64,000 nucleotides of DNA from Roseovarius litorisediminis (GCF_900172295.1 NZ_FWFL01000011.1:1-64000); one strand, 5' to 3'. Positions 37,089 through 46,823 are shown, numbered from the stretch's first letter. Notes: generated from the letters alone by a model not told the origin. Made by a program: numbers and translations.

Positions 37089-37382
37089 GTGACCAAAGGA
37101 TACTGGGTTGCCCATGTGGATGTAGAAGACCCCCAGGTCTACGAAAAATACAAGGCCGCCAATGCCGCCCCCTTTGCACGCTATGGCGCCCGGTTTCTGA
37201 TACGCGGTGGCGAACAGCAGGTTCGCGAAGGCGCCCTGCGTACCCGTACCGTCGTGATCGAATTTCCCAGCTATGAAGACGCGGTGGCCTGTTACGAATC
37301 AGCCGAATACCAAGCTGCCAAAGCGCTTCGCGATCCTGTCTCGGCCGGGGATCTGGCGATCATCCGGGGGTATGACAGCTGA
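37089..37382 (+). CDS. DUF1330 domain protein
   Basis: A 97-residue dimeric alpha-beta barrel protein: GYWVAHVDVEDPQVYEKYKA, ARYGARFLIRGG, RTVVIEFPSYEDAVACYESAEYQAAKALR. The GTG start at 37089 follows AAAGGA at 37077-37082, and the conserved part begins right there; the upstream open frame is unconserved. Members may be mono-oxygenase-like or detoxifying; the role is not known. Confidence 0.88.
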   Translation: MTKGYWVAHVDVEDPQVYEKYKAANAAPFARYGARFLIRGGEQQVREGALRTRTVVIEFPSYEDAVACYESAEYQAAKALRDPVSAGDLAIIRGYDS

Positions 37383-37435
37383 TGCACGCATATTTTCCTT
37401 TGAAACCTCGCGCCAGGATAATCTAGGCTACTGCA

Positions 37436-37873
37436 ATGCTCTCTCGAATTCTTCACGCGTTTTCCGCCCCAAAACCCATCCCCCTGCCCGAGCCGGATGA
37501 AAAGCTGGCGCTTGGGGCCCTGATGGTGCGCGTCGCGCAATCTGATCACAATTATCGACAATCCGAAATCAGCCGGATCGACCGCCTTCTGGCGCGGCTT
37601 TACGGACTTAAACCGATTGAGGCCGCCAAAATGCGCGCCACCTGCGAAAAGCTTGAAAAACAGGCCCCGAACACCGATCGCTTTGCCCATCTGATCCGCG
37701 AAACCGTCAGTTTCGAGGCCCGTATCGAGGCGCTTGAAGCGTTGTGGGAGGTCGTGCTTTCCGACGGCGATTCCCAGCTAGAAGAGTTGCAGGTGATGGA
37801 TACCGCCCGCGAGGCGATGGGCCTTTCCGAAGCCGACAGCGCCACCGCCCGCGCCATCGCCGAGGGCAATTGA
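37436..37873 (+). CDS. TerB-family protein (first of two)
   Basis: A 145-residue helical protein of the TerB/tellurite-resistance-type fold. EKLALGALMVRVAQSDHNYRQSEI is the first acidic helix pair, and LWEVVLSDGDSQLEELQVMDT the second, with the repeated D-x-x-x-x-x-E pattern that binds metal in TerB. Members act in stress or membrane-associated processes. Paired with a paralogue 95 bases downstream, with similar organisation. Confidence 0.82.
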   Translation: MLSRILHAFSAPKPIPLPEPDEKLALGALMVRVAQSDHNYRQSEISRIDRLLARLYGLKPIEAAKMRATCEKLEKQAPNTDRFAHLIRETVSFEARIEALEALWEVVLSDGDSQLEELQVMDTAREAMGLSEADSATARAIAEGN

Positions 37874-37968
37874 CACTTTAAAGCATTTCGACGTGAGCGA
37901 GTGTCTAAGGTATAAGCCGAAACGCTTTTGGCATTGGCGGGTCGGCCTGCGCGGCCTATATCTTGGAC

Positions 37969-38409
37969 ATGTTTGCAGAGTTCCTGAAAAAGCTGGTTCA
38001 GCCCACCCCCGCCCGATTAACCGAAATCGATGCCCAACTGGCGTTGACGGCCCTGCTGGTCCGTGTCGCCCGCACGGACGGCTATTACGCCGCGGACGAG
38101 ATCATGCGCATCAATTCCATTGCCGAAACGCGCTTTGGCCTGTCTCATGCCGATGCCGAAAACTTGCGCACCCGCGCCGAGCAGCTTGAATCCGAAGCCC
38201 CTGACACCGTCCGTTTCACCCGCGCGATAAAAGACGCGGTCGCCTATGAGGACCGCGTCGGTGTGGTAGAGGCCCTGTGGCAAGTGGCCCTGGCCGATGG
38301 CGTGCGCCAGGCCGAAGAAGACGCGCTTTTGCGTCTGGTCAGCAGCCTTTTGGGGGTCAGCGACATGGACAGCGCCCGCGCCCGTCAAAGGGTAATACCT
38401 ACCGGATGA
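37969..38409 (+). CDS. TerB-family protein (second of two)
   Basis: A 146-residue paralogue: IDAQLALTALLVRVARTDGYYAADEI, then EALWQVALADGVRQAEEDALLR. The two proteins share the same length, the same two acidic-helix halves and an N-terminal hydrophobic lead (MFAEFLKKLV). ATG 37969 is preferred to TTG 37963. The stop overlaps the start of the PhnD-like gene (ATGA), so the two are coupled. Confidence 0.82.
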   Translation: MFAEFLKKLVQPTPARLTEIDAQLALTALLVRVARTDGYYAADEIMRINSIAETRFGLSHADAENLRTRAEQLESEAPDTVRFTRAIKDAVAYEDRVGVVEALWQVALADGVRQAEEDALLRLVSSLLGVSDMDSARARQRVIPTG

Positions 38410-39146
38410 TCGCCAGCCTGCCCATGTATGATCGCACCGAAACGGCAGCAGCCAACGACCGGCTCTGGCAGGGCATCCGCACGAACCTGGGATACGGCCC
38501 CCAGACGCTGACCCGCAAAGGCGATGTCTGGGATCACTGGCTTAGCCCCGATCTGCTGTTGTCGCAGACCTGCGGCTATCCCTACCGTGCGCGTCTGCAC
38601 GGCAAGGCCACGCTGGTGGGCACGCCGGTTTATGACCTCGACTGTCCGCCGGGGCATTACTTCAGCGTGCTTGTGGCCCGCGCCGACGATCCGCGCAGTG
38701 ATCCACGCGATTTTGCGGACGCCCGGTTTGCCTATAACGAAGCACTGTCGCAAAGCGGCTGGGCCGCGCCGCAGAATTTTGCCGCGCACCATGGCTTTGC
38801 CTTCAGCAACCCGCTTCAGACCGGCGGACACCGCTTATCTGCGATGGCTGTGGCCGAGGGCCGCGCGGACATCGCCGGCATTGATGCGCTGACATGGAAA
38901 CTTATTTGCCGCCACGACAGCTTTGCCAGAACGCTCAGGGTCCTGACGCAAACCGATCCCACACCGGTTTTGCCCTATATTACCGCCAAGGGGCAAGATG
39001 CCGGGGCGCTTTACAGCGCAATCGAACCGGCCATCGCCAAACTGTCTACGCAAGATCGCAAAACCCTTGGGTTGAAGGGGCTTATTCGCATTGACCCCCA
39101 AGAGTATCTGGCCATCCCGAATCCGACCCCACCACCCGGCGCCTGA
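38406..39146 (+). CDS. PhnD-like substrate-binding-fold protein without signal peptide
   Basis: A 246-residue protein resembling periplasmic phosphate/phosphonate-binding proteins: MIASLPMYDRTETAAANDRLWQ, WLSPDLLLSQTCGYPYR, FADARFAYNEALSQSGW and VAEGRADIAGIDALTWKL. No signal peptide is present and no permease or ATPase is next to it, so a transport role is doubtful; a cytoplasmic sensor or enzyme is possible. Translation is coupled to the second TerB gene. Confidence 0.75.
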   Translation: MIASLPMYDRTETAAANDRLWQGIRTNLGYGPQTLTRKGDVWDHWLSPDLLLSQTCGYPYRARLHGKATLVGTPVYDLDCPPGHYFSVLVARADDPRSDPRDFADARFAYNEALSQSGWAAPQNFAAHHGFAFSNPLQTGGHRLSAMAVAEGRADIAGIDALTWKLICRHDSFARTLRVLTQTDPTPVLPYITAKGQDAGALYSAIEPAIAKLSTQDRKTLGLKGLIRIDPQEYLAIPNPTPPPGA

Positions 39147-39279
39147 CCTCCGGAACGGACTTACCCGGCGTCAATTCGGCCGAAAACTCTTCCAATCCGC
39201 CGTATTGCAAGTTGCATTGCGCCATTTTTTCGGCCCTATTGTCTGACGGAACCCCTTTGTCAACATAACGGACGCTGCT

Positions 39280-40056
39280 TTGCCCGACGAAACACCTGTC
39301 ATCGAAATCCGCAATCTTCACAAAGCCTATGGCGCACTCGAAGTCATCAAGGGCGTCGACATTACGGCTCATCGCGGCGATGTGGTTTCGCTGATCGGCT
39401 CATCGGGTTCGGGCAAATCCACCATTCTACGCTGCGCCAACCTTCTGGAAGACAGTCAGAAGGGCGATATCCTGTTCAAGGGCGAGCCGGTGATCTGGAA
39501 AGGTAGCGGTCTCAATCGTCATCCGGGCGACCCCAAACAGGTGCTGCGCATCCGCACAAACCTTTCCATGGTTTTCCAGCAGTTCAACCTCTGGGCCCAT
39601 ATGTCGATCCTGCAAAACGTAATGGAAGCCCCCGTTACCGTGCTGGGTCGTGACCGGGACGAGGCCGAGGCCGCTGCGCGCAAATACCTTGATAAGGTCG
39701 GCATCGGCGACAAATGCGATGTCTATCCCGCGCAGCTTTCGGGCGGCCAGCAACAGCGCGCCGCGATTGCCCGCGCCCTGGCAATGGAGCCCGAGGCGCT
39801 GTTGTTTGACGAACCCACCAGCGCCCTTGACCCCGAACTGGAACAGGAAGTTGTCAGGGTGATCAAGGATCTGGCCTCTGAAGGCCGGACCATGATGATC
39901 GTCACCCATGACATGAAAATGGCTGCTGATGTCTCGGACCACGTTGTGTTCCTGCATCAGGGGCTGATCGAGGAACAAGGCGCGCCCAAAGATCTCTTTG
40001 GCGCGCCCAAATCCGAGCGGTTGCAGCAATTCCTCAGCTCAACCATGGCCGCTTGA
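39280..40056 (+). CDS. Polar amino-acid ABC transporter ATP-binding protein
   Basis: A 258-residue HisP/ArtP-class ATPase with IGSSGSGKSTILRCANLLE, Q-loop VFQQFNLWAHMSILQNVMEA, signature LSGGQQQRAAIARALAM, Walker B LLFDEPTSALDPELEQEV and VTHDMKMA. The insertion with KGSGLNRHPGDPKQVLRI is typical of histidine/lysine/arginine transporters. Only a TTG (39280) fits the conserved N-terminus. First gene of a four-gene operon. Confidence 0.9.
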   Translation: MPDETPVIEIRNLHKAYGALEVIKGVDITAHRGDVVSLIGSSGSGKSTILRCANLLEDSQKGDILFKGEPVIWKGSGLNRHPGDPKQVLRIRTNLSMVFQQFNLWAHMSILQNVMEAPVTVLGRDRDEAEAAARKYLDKVGIGDKCDVYPAQLSGGQQQRAAIARALAMEPEALLFDEPTSALDPELEQEVVRVIKDLASEGRTMMIVTHDMKMAADVSDHVVFLHQGLIEEQGAPKDLFGAPKSERLQQFLSSTMAA

Positions 40057-40084
40057 TAAAAAACCAAACTACGGGAGAACACTC

Positions 40085-40798
40085 ATGAACAAACTGCTAC
40101 TCACAACGGCCGCCCTTGCGCTCAGCGCCAGCTTTGCCATGGCCGAAACCACACGTCTGGGCACCGAAGGCGCCTACCCTCCGTATAACTTCATCAACGA
40201 CAGCGGCGAAGTGGACGGGTTCGAGCGCGAGCTGGGCGACGAGCTGTGCAAACGTGCCAAATTGACCTGCGAATGGGTCACCAACGACTGGGACAGCATC
40301 ATTCCGAACCTGGTGTCGGGCAACTATGATGTCATCATTGCGGGCATGTCGATCACCGACGAACGCGATGAAGTCATTGATTTTACACAAAATTACACCC
40401 AACCTGATCCGTCAGGCTATCTGGCAGCCTCGGCTGATGTCGACATTAAAAATGGCGTGATCGCAGCCCAGACCGGCACCATTCAGGCCAGCTTTGTCGC
40501 CTCAACAGGCGCCACGCTGGTTGAGTTTGCCACGCCCGAGGAAACCATTGCAGCGGTCCGCAACGGCGAAGCTGACGCGGTTCTGGCCGACAAGGCCTAT
40601 CTTGGCCCGGTCGCCGACGAAGACGACGGCCTGGTTCTGCTGGAGCAAGAAGAGCTGATCGGCGGCGGTGTAGGTCTTGGTATCCGCGAAAGCGATGGCG
40701 AGCTGAAGGCGACACTTGATGCCGCTATCCAGTCAATGAAAGACGACGGTTCGCTAAACGCGATGATCGAAAAGTGGGAAATCGGCGTCAAATTCTGA
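40085..40798 (+). CDS. Polar amino-acid ABC transporter substrate-binding protein
   Basis: A 237-residue binding protein with signal peptide MNKLLLTTAALALSASFAMA. The fold motifs are LGTEGAYPPYNFINDSGEVDGFE, LVSGNYDVIIAGMSITDERDEVIDF and LADKAYLGPV. Short for the family (usually about 250-260). The aspartate/arginine-site pattern suggests a basic or polar amino acid such as arginine, ornithine or histidine, but the ligand is not certain. GGAGA precedes ATG 40085. Confidence 0.9.
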   Translation: MNKLLLTTAALALSASFAMAETTRLGTEGAYPPYNFINDSGEVDGFERELGDELCKRAKLTCEWVTNDWDSIIPNLVSGNYDVIIAGMSITDERDEVIDFTQNYTQPDPSGYLAASADVDIKNGVIAAQTGTIQASFVASTGATLVEFATPEETIAAVRNGEADAVLADKAYLGPVADEDDGLVLLEQEELIGGGVGLGIRESDGELKATLDAAIQSMKDDGSLNAMIEKWEIGVKF

Positions 40799-40811
40799 TC
40801 TGAAAAGGATC

Positions 40812-40835
40812 GGCGGGGCCATTCTGGGCCCCGCC
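40812..40835 (+). promoter_or_regulatory. GC hairpin between binding protein and permease
   Basis: Arms GGCGGGGCC (40812-40820) and GGCCCCGCC (40827-40835), loop ATTCTG, directly after the binding-protein stop. No T-run. Third such hairpin at the binding-protein/permease junction in this window. Confidence 0.7.
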
Positions 40836-40845
40836 AATTTCAAAC

Positions 40846-41730
40846 ATGTTTTCATATTGCACCGATCCCAATGCGCTATCCGGCCTGACCTGGCTTAGCT
40901 GCTACCTGACCACAGGCAAGCACATGGCGTTCTATTTTTCCTTCGGCACGGTGCTTTTGCTGCTGGCGATCACCGCGCCTGTGGCACTGCTTTTCGGTTT
41001 CTTTGGCGCCTCTGCGGCGCGTTCGCATATTCTGCCACTGCGATGGTTCGGCAAGACCTACATCGCGCTGGTGCGCGGCGTGCCTGACATTGCGTTTTTC
41101 CTGTTCTTCGTCATTGCTCTGGATCAGATGATCGAATGGACCCGCCACAAGATTCTGTGTCCGGAATGGACCGAACCAGTGCGTCAGGGCAATGATTTCG
41201 TGGTCTGTCAGGCCGCCAAAATGCCGCTAGGCAGCGCCCCGCAATGGGTTCACGAAACCTATGGCTTTACCCTTGCGGTGTTTACCTTCGCCATCGTGTT
41301 TGGTGCCTTTGCCGCCAACGTCATGTTCGGCGCCATGCGTGCCGTGCCCCGCGCCCAGATGGAAACCGCCGAGGCCTATGGCATGACCCGCCGCCAGGCC
41401 TTCCGCCGTATTCTGGTGCCGCAGATGTGGGTCTATGCCCTGCCCGGCCTTGGCAACCTGTGGATGGTGCTGATCAAGGCCACGCCGCTGCTGTTCCTGC
41501 TTGGGGTCGAGGATATTGTCTATTGGGCCCGTGAAATGGGTGGCTCGAAAACCTCGAAATTCACAGAATACCCCCATGGCGACTGGCGCATGTGGTATTT
41601 CTTTGCCCTGCTGGTTTTTTACCTGTGCTTCACCCGGATCTCGGAAATCTTTCTTGAACGGGTGATGAAACGCCTCACCAAAGGTCAGGCCACCACCGGT
41701 GGCGAAGCCCAACGAAAGGCCCCGGCATGA
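40846..41730 (+). CDS. Polar amino-acid ABC transporter permease (HisQ-like)
   Basis: A 294-residue inner-membrane permease. Motifs: YIALVRGVPDIAFFLFFVI in the second hydrophobic block, and the coupling loop MRAVPRAQMETAEAYGMTRRQAFRRILVPQMW. Longer than E. coli HisQ (about 228) through a central periplasmic insertion with two cysteines (ILCPEWTEP and VVCQAA). Overlaps the next permease by four bases. Confidence 0.88.
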   Translation: MFSYCTDPNALSGLTWLSCYLTTGKHMAFYFSFGTVLLLLAITAPVALLFGFFGASAARSHILPLRWFGKTYIALVRGVPDIAFFLFFVIALDQMIEWTRHKILCPEWTEPVRQGNDFVVCQAAKMPLGSAPQWVHETYGFTLAVFTFAIVFGAFAANVMFGAMRAVPRAQMETAEAYGMTRRQAFRRILVPQMWVYALPGLGNLWMVLIKATPLLFLLGVEDIVYWAREMGGSKTSKFTEYPHGDWRMWYFFALLVFYLCFTRISEIFLERVMKRLTKGQATTGGEAQRKAPA

Positions 41731-42533
41731 GCTGTTGGATGACCATTCAGGATTACGGCCTGCGGGCTGTCGGCATCGGCGAACGCCTGCTCCCGCGTGA
41801 GGATTTCACCCTCTGCCAGCAGTTTACCCTGATCGGCTCGGGTATGATCTGGAATATCTATTTCGGCGCCTTCGCCCTTATCAGCGGGTTCTTTTTTGCC
41901 AACGCCCTGGCCATGGCCAAGAGCGCGCGCAGCCCGTGGCTGCGCAAACCGGCGGAATGGTTCATCTTCATCTTCCGCGGCTCGCCTCTGTTCGTGCAGT
42001 TCTTTTTTGGCTACTTCCTGTTTCTCAGCCTGAAACAGGTCTTCCCGATTTTCACCCCCTTCACCGCCGCCTGGCTGGGGGCACTTGTGGTGCTGTTCCT
42101 GAACACCTCGGCCTATTCCGCCGAGATTTTCTTTGGCGCGCTGCGCTCGATCCCCAAGGGGGATGTGGAATCTGCCGACGCTTACGGCTTTTCCGGCTGG
42201 CCGCGCTTCAAGAAAATCATCTGGCCCACAATGCTGCGTCTGGCCTGGCCCGCCTACACGAACGAGGCGATCTTTCTGTTTCACGCTACAGCACTGGTGT
42301 TCTTCTCGGGCTTTCCGGCCTGGCAGCAAAAGGGGGACGCGCTGTATTATGCCAATTACTTTGCCGACAAGACGTTCAACCCGTTTGTGCCCTATCCGAT
42401 ACTGGCGATGTACTTCATCCTGCTGACGCTTGTCGTCCTCAGCATCTTCGGGCTGGCCAACCGCTTTCTCAACCGGCACCTGCCACAAGAAGCCCGGCGC
42501 AAGATCAAACTCAAGATGAACGTGATCCGTTGA
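41727..42533 (+). CDS. Polar amino-acid ABC transporter permease (HisM-like)
   Basis: A 268-residue partner permease: FIFIFRGSPLFVQFFFGYFL, then NTSAYSAEIFFGALRSIPKGDVESADAYGFSGWPRFKKIIWPTM is the coupling region (written in family order), and NEAIFLFHATALVFFSGFP. It also has an N-terminal extension before the first conserved helix. Completes the transporter operon; converges on gnd. Confidence 0.88.
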   Translation: MSCWMTIQDYGLRAVGIGERLLPREDFTLCQQFTLIGSGMIWNIYFGAFALISGFFFANALAMAKSARSPWLRKPAEWFIFIFRGSPLFVQFFFGYFLFLSLKQVFPIFTPFTAAWLGALVVLFLNTSAYSAEIFFGALRSIPKGDVESADAYGFSGWPRFKKIIWPTMLRLAWPAYTNEAIFLFHATALVFFSGFPAWQQKGDALYYANYFADKTFNPFVPYPILAMYFILLTLVVLSIFGLANRFLNRHLPQEARRKIKLKMNVIR

Positions 42534-42558
42534 TTTAAGCGTGCTGCTCGGGCTGACC

Positions 42559-43959
42559 TTAGTCCCACCACGGCCCGTGATGCTTGCCCTCTTCCCCCAG
42601 CCGTTCAAAGCCGTGATGGCCAAAGAAATCACGCTGCGCCTGAATGATGTTGGCCGTGCCAAAACCCTGCCGCATGGTGTCGTACCACGCCAGTGCCGCC
42701 GACATCGCAGGTACCGCATGGCCCCCGTGCACCGCACTGGCCACCACTTGTCGCAACGCCGGAACTGTGCGCGCCAGCATCTCGGCAAATTTTGGGGCCA
42801 GGATCAGTTGCCCGGCGGGCAGATCACCCCGGAACGCCTCGGATATATCATCCAGAAGGGCCGAACGGATGATGCAGCCCGCGCGCCAGATCTCGGCAAT
42901 GCGGGCAAAATCCAGCGTCCAGTCATATTCAACCGACGCGGCTGCCAGGATGCGGAACCCCTGCGCATAACATAAGACACGCGAGGCCAGAAACGCCTCG
43001 GCCAGGGTATCGGCATCGGCGTCAATCGCGCTGCGAGCGCCGCCCAGAATGGCCTGTGCCTGCTGACGCGTGTCCTTTTCCGAAGACCAGCTGCGCGCAC
43101 CAACTGCGGCCTCGATCATATTGGCCGATTGACCCATGCGCACTGCCTCGACGACAGTCCAGCGGCCGGTGCCTTTTTGGCCGGCGGCATCCTTGATCAC
43201 GTCCACCATCGGGTGACCGGTAACCGGATCGTCATATTGCAGTGCCTTGCCGGTGATCTCGACCAGATAGGATTTCAGCGGGCCTCTATCCCAACGCTCG
43301 AACATCTCGCCGATCTGCGCAGGCGTCCAGGCCGCACCATTGCGCAACAGCCCGTAAACCTCGGCAATTACCTGCATATCGGCATATTCGATCCCGTTAT
43401 GAACGGTCTTGACGAAATGCCCCGCCCCATCCGGGCCCAGGTGGTCGACGCAGGGATCGCCCTCAAATCTGGCGGCTATCCTGCGCAGAATGGGTCGCAA
43501 CTGTTGCCAGCTATGCGCCGTGCCCCCCACCATCATCGACGGGCCAAAGCGCGCGCCCTTTTCGCCCCCCGAAACGCCCATGCCGACAAAATGCAGATCC
43601 TGCGCCTGCAAGGTCTGCGCCCGGCGCCGCGTGGCATGAAAATCGGCGTTGCCGCCGTCAATGATCGTATCCCCGGCCTCCAGCAGCGGCGCGATGGACT
43701 CGATCATCATATCCATTGGCTTGCCCGACGGGATCATGAACAAAATGATCCGCGGCGTGGCCAACCCGGCCACAAAGTCTTTCAGCTTGTCATAGGGGTG
43801 CAACTTGCCAGCCAAATCACCCGCTTCCGCCATGAAACCGGCGATCCAGTCGGTCTCTCGGTTGGTGACGGCGACGTCAAAGCCGTGGTCAGCCATGTTC
43901 AGCGCCAGTGCGCTGCCCATGGTACCCAACCCGTAAACACCGATCTGTGATTTTGACAT
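42559..43959 (-). CDS. gnd: 6-phosphogluconate dehydrogenase (decarboxylating)
   Basis: A 466-residue long-form enzyme of the oxidative pentose phosphate pathway. NADP-binding GVYGLGTMGSALALNMADHGF, substrate loop GMGVSGGEKGARFGPSMM, catalytic lysine in GHFVKTVHNGIEYADMQ, and the C-terminal dimerising tail with CIIRSALLDDI. ATG 43959 marks the conserved start; the frame remains open 200 codons upstream without homology. The 405 bases to the next plus-strand gene (43960-44364) hold no other gene. Confidence 0.97.
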   Translation of the reverse strand: MSKSQIGVYGLGTMGSALALNMADHGFDVAVTNRETDWIAGFMAEAGDLAGKLHPYDKLKDFVAGLATPRIILFMIPSGKPMDMMIESIAPLLEAGDTIIDGGNADFHATRRRAQTLQAQDLHFVGMGVSGGEKGARFGPSMMVGGTAHSWQQLRPILRRIAARFEGDPCVDHLGPDGAGHFVKTVHNGIEYADMQVIAEVYGLLRNGAAWTPAQIGEMFERWDRGPLKSYLVEITGKALQYDDPVTGHPMVDVIKDAAGQKGTGRWTVVEAVRMGQSANMIEAAVGARSWSSEKDTRQQAQAILGGARSAIDADADTLAEAFLASRVLCYAQGFRILAAASVEYDWTLDFARIAEIWRAGCIIRSALLDDISEAFRGDLPAGQLILAPKFAEMLARTVPALRQVVASAVHGGHAVPAMSAALAWYDTMRQGFGTANIIQAQRDFFGHHGFERLGEEGKHHGPWWD

Positions 43960-44364
43960 CCTATGTCCCTGACACTTGTTATTTTGGGTCAGGCTACGGT
44001 TTGGGCCGGGATTTGCAAGAGGACGCCGCCCTGTGTCACCCGGTTGTGTCCCCACCGGCAGATGTTCAGATGCCTGTAAGCAGTCTGTTTCCATGACCTC
44101 GCATACTGGCTGATTTCGCCTCGGACCCGGCAAACTGCTGAAATTGGGCGCGTCTTGCACTGCGCGGCGCAAGCACGACAGAACCAACAGGTTAAAAATC
44201 TGTGGGGCGCATGTCAGGGTAAACGCGCTATGGCAAAATTTTTCCGGCAAGTGGCGGTTTTCGCAGGTCACAAGGCTTTGCCGCGCGGTATAGAACGCCC
44301 TAGCATGTCTTCTGCAACAAGGCAGGAAGCTGCGTGGTTGCCTCTGGCAGTAGGAAACAGGCCC

Positions 44365-46803
44365 ATGACAAAACAGGTTCGCGTTGCGGTCATCGGCGGG
44401 GGCGTCGCCGGGGTCAGCGTGCTCTACCATCTGTCCAGGCTTGGCTGGACAGATTGCTGCCTGCTGGAGCGTACGCAACTGACCGCTGGTTCCACCTGGC
44501 ATGCGGCTGGTCTGCTGGCGCTTTATTTCCCCAATCAGACGATGAGCCAGATCAATCGTCACTCGATTGCGCTATACAGCCAGCTTGAGGCCGAAACCGG
44601 TCAACCTGTGGGCTTTCACCAATGTGGCCAGTTGCGGCTGGCGTCATCCAAGGATCGGCTGGATGAGTATCGCGCTTATCTGAGCTATGCCCGTGCTTTT
44701 GGCATCGAATGCGATATCATTTCACGCGACGAGGCCCGTAAACTCTGGCCGCTTGCAAATCTGGACGACATCATTGCCGCGCTCTACCATCCAGACGACG
44801 GCCACATCGCGCCCGCCGACCTGACGCAGGCCATGGCCCTGGCCGCGCGAAAGATGGGTGCAAAAATTCACCTGAACACCGAAGTTTCAGCAATACACCA
44901 GACCGCCTCAGGCGAATGGCTGCTTGCAACCAACACGGGCGAAATTCTGGCCGAGCACGTTGTTTGCGCCACCGGGAACTATGCCCGTCAGACCGGCGCG
45001 ATGGTCGGATTGAACGTGCCATCAATCCCGGTCCTGCACCAATATGTCGTGACCGAGACCATTGCCGAATTCGAGGCCCACAACAAAGCCGGCCTTCCAG
45101 AAATGCCGGTACTGCGCGATGACCGCACCCGGTTCTACCTGCGTCAGGAAAATGACGGGCTGATCCTTGGACCCTATGAGCCGAACCCCGCAAGCTGGGC
45201 GGTCAATGGCGTGCCACCCGGATTTGGCGCCGAACTTCTAACGCCTGATTACGATATACTTGAGCCCTTTCTTGAAGGCACGATGGAACGGGTCGCGTCG
45301 TTTGGTGATGCGGGCATCAAGACCGTTGTGAATGGCCCCATCGCCCACACCCCTGACGCCAATCCGCTTGTCGGCCCGGCACCGGGGCTGCAGAATTTCT
45401 GGCTGGCCGAAGGGTTTGTCTCGGGCATCATGTTTGCGGGCGGCAACGGCCGGTATCTGGCTGAATGGATCACCGAAGGGGCGCCAACGATTGACATGTG
45501 GTCGGTTGACCCGCGCCGGTTCAATACCCACGCCGGAAAAATCCACACCAAGGTAAAAAATGAAGAGACCTACGGCCATATTTTCGACATCCACTATCCA
45601 AATCTGGAAATGCCTGCCGCGCGGCCCGGCAAAACCAGCCCCTGCCATGACCGGCTGACCCGTGCAGGTGCGGTCTGGGGCGTGGCCGGTGGGTGGGAAC
45701 GCGCCCGGTGGTTTGACGCCGACGGGTCGCGCACACCTGAAACGCCGACCTTCCGCCGCTCGAATGCGTTCGAGGTGATCGGCGAAGAATGCCGCGCCAT
45801 CCGGCAGGGCGTGGGCCTGATCGACTTTACCAGCTTTGCCAAATGGGAGGTCACCGGCCCCGGCGCGCTGGCGTTTCTGGAACACGCCCTGGCCAATACC
45901 ATGCCCAAACGCGATGGCCGCGTGACGCTGGCGCATGCGCTTGATCAAAACGGCCGGTTTTGTGCAGAATACACCGTGGCGCGGCTGGCCGAGGATCGTT
46001 TCTATCTCTGCGGCCCGGCCTTTTCCGAAGTGCACGACGAGCATGTGTTGCGCAGCCGCCTGACACCGGATGACAACGCCACCATCACCAATGTCAGCAT
46101 GGGTTGGGGTTGTTTCACCGTGGCCGGACCCAAATCGCGCGAACTGTTATCGCAAATCGTTGACGGGTCGCTGGAAAATGACAGCTTCAAATGGTTCGAC
46201 GTGCAGGAACACGAGGTGGGCTGGGCCACCGGTGTGCGCGTGATGCGGGTAAATTACTGTGGCGAACTGGGGTGGGAACTTCATCACCCGATCGCTTTTC
46301 AGCATCACATCCTGGATCAGCTGGAAAAGGCCGGGGCCGATCTGGGCCTGCGCCATGTCGGCTTTCGCGCGCTGGACAGTTTGCGGATTGAGAAATCCTA
46401 TCGCGCTGTCACACAGGAACTGACCACGCAAAACACGCTGGCCGAAGTTGGTCTTGAGCGTTTCATCGGCACGGATAAAACCGATTACATCGGGGCAAGG
46501 GGCGTTGCCGCGCATGCCGGCAAAGAGCAGGTGCAACTGATCACGCTGGAGGTGCTGGTGGGTGACGCCGATGTCGAACCTGCGATGAATCAGGCGGTGC
46601 GCGCCGGCGACAAGGTGATCGCCCTGACCACTTCGGGGGCCTATGGTCACTATCTGGGCAAGCATCTGGCGATGGCCATCGTTCCGCGGGAATTTGCCGC
46701 CGAAGGGACAAAGCTGAGTGTTGAAATCCTTGATACGCGGTACAATGCCATCGTCATTGCAGACAGCCCCCATGACCCGCAAAACCTGCGCCCGCGTGGG
46801 TGA
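44365..46803 (+). CDS. FAD-dependent oxidoreductase fused to GcvT-like domain (dimethylglycine/sarcosine dehydrogenase type)
   Basis: An 812-residue two-part enzyme. The N-terminal DAO-type FAD domain begins VAVIGGGVAGVSVLYHLSRLG and includes ERTQLTAGSTWHAAGL, where the histidine is the usual flavin-attachment site. A bridging domain leads into a C-terminal aminomethyltransferase (GcvT) half around residues 430-812 (GLIDFTSFAKWEVTGPGA, GELGWELHHP and FGYVGFRALDSLRIEK-type segment). Such fusions demethylate N-methylglycines and pass formaldehyde to tetrahydrofolate. The exact substrate is not fixed. Upstream of a second FAD oxidoreductase. Confidence 0.9.
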   Translation: MTKQVRVAVIGGGVAGVSVLYHLSRLGWTDCCLLERTQLTAGSTWHAAGLLALYFPNQTMSQINRHSIALYSQLEAETGQPVGFHQCGQLRLASSKDRLDEYRAYLSYARAFGIECDIISRDEARKLWPLANLDDIIAALYHPDDGHIAPADLTQAMALAARKMGAKIHLNTEVSAIHQTASGEWLLATNTGEILAEHVVCATGNYARQTGAMVGLNVPSIPVLHQYVVTETIAEFEAHNKAGLPEMPVLRDDRTRFYLRQENDGLILGPYEPNPASWAVNGVPPGFGAELLTPDYDILEPFLEGTMERVASFGDAGIKTVVNGPIAHTPDANPLVGPAPGLQNFWLAEGFVSGIMFAGGNGRYLAEWITEGAPTIDMWSVDPRRFNTHAGKIHTKVKNEETYGHIFDIHYPNLEMPAARPGKTSPCHDRLTRAGAVWGVAGGWERARWFDADGSRTPETPTFRRSNAFEVIGEECRAIRQGVGLIDFTSFAKWEVTGPGALAFLEHALANTMPKRDGRVTLAHALDQNGRFCAEYTVARLAEDRFYLCGPAFSEVHDEHVLRSRLTPDDNATITNVSMGWGCFTVAGPKSRELLSQIVDGSLENDSFKWFDVQEHEVGWATGVRVMRVNYCGELGWELHHPIAFQHHILDQLEKAGADLGLRHVGFRALDSLRIEKSYRAVTQELTTQNTLAEVGLERFIGTDKTDYIGARGVAAHAGKEQVQLITLEVLVGDADVEPAMNQAVRAGDKVIALTTSGAYGHYLGKHLAMAIVPREFAAEGTKLSVEILDTRYNAIVIADSPHDPQNLRPRG

Positions 46804-46823
46804 TATCCCTATACGGTAAGATA

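Noticed and set aside
39280-39282. An ATG start for the polar amino-acid ATPase
   Set aside because: No in-frame ATG lies near the conserved N-terminus; TTG was kept.
44155-44364. Upstream extension of the FAD-GcvT gene
   Set aside because: Seventy codons without homology; the FAD loop begins right after ATG 44365.
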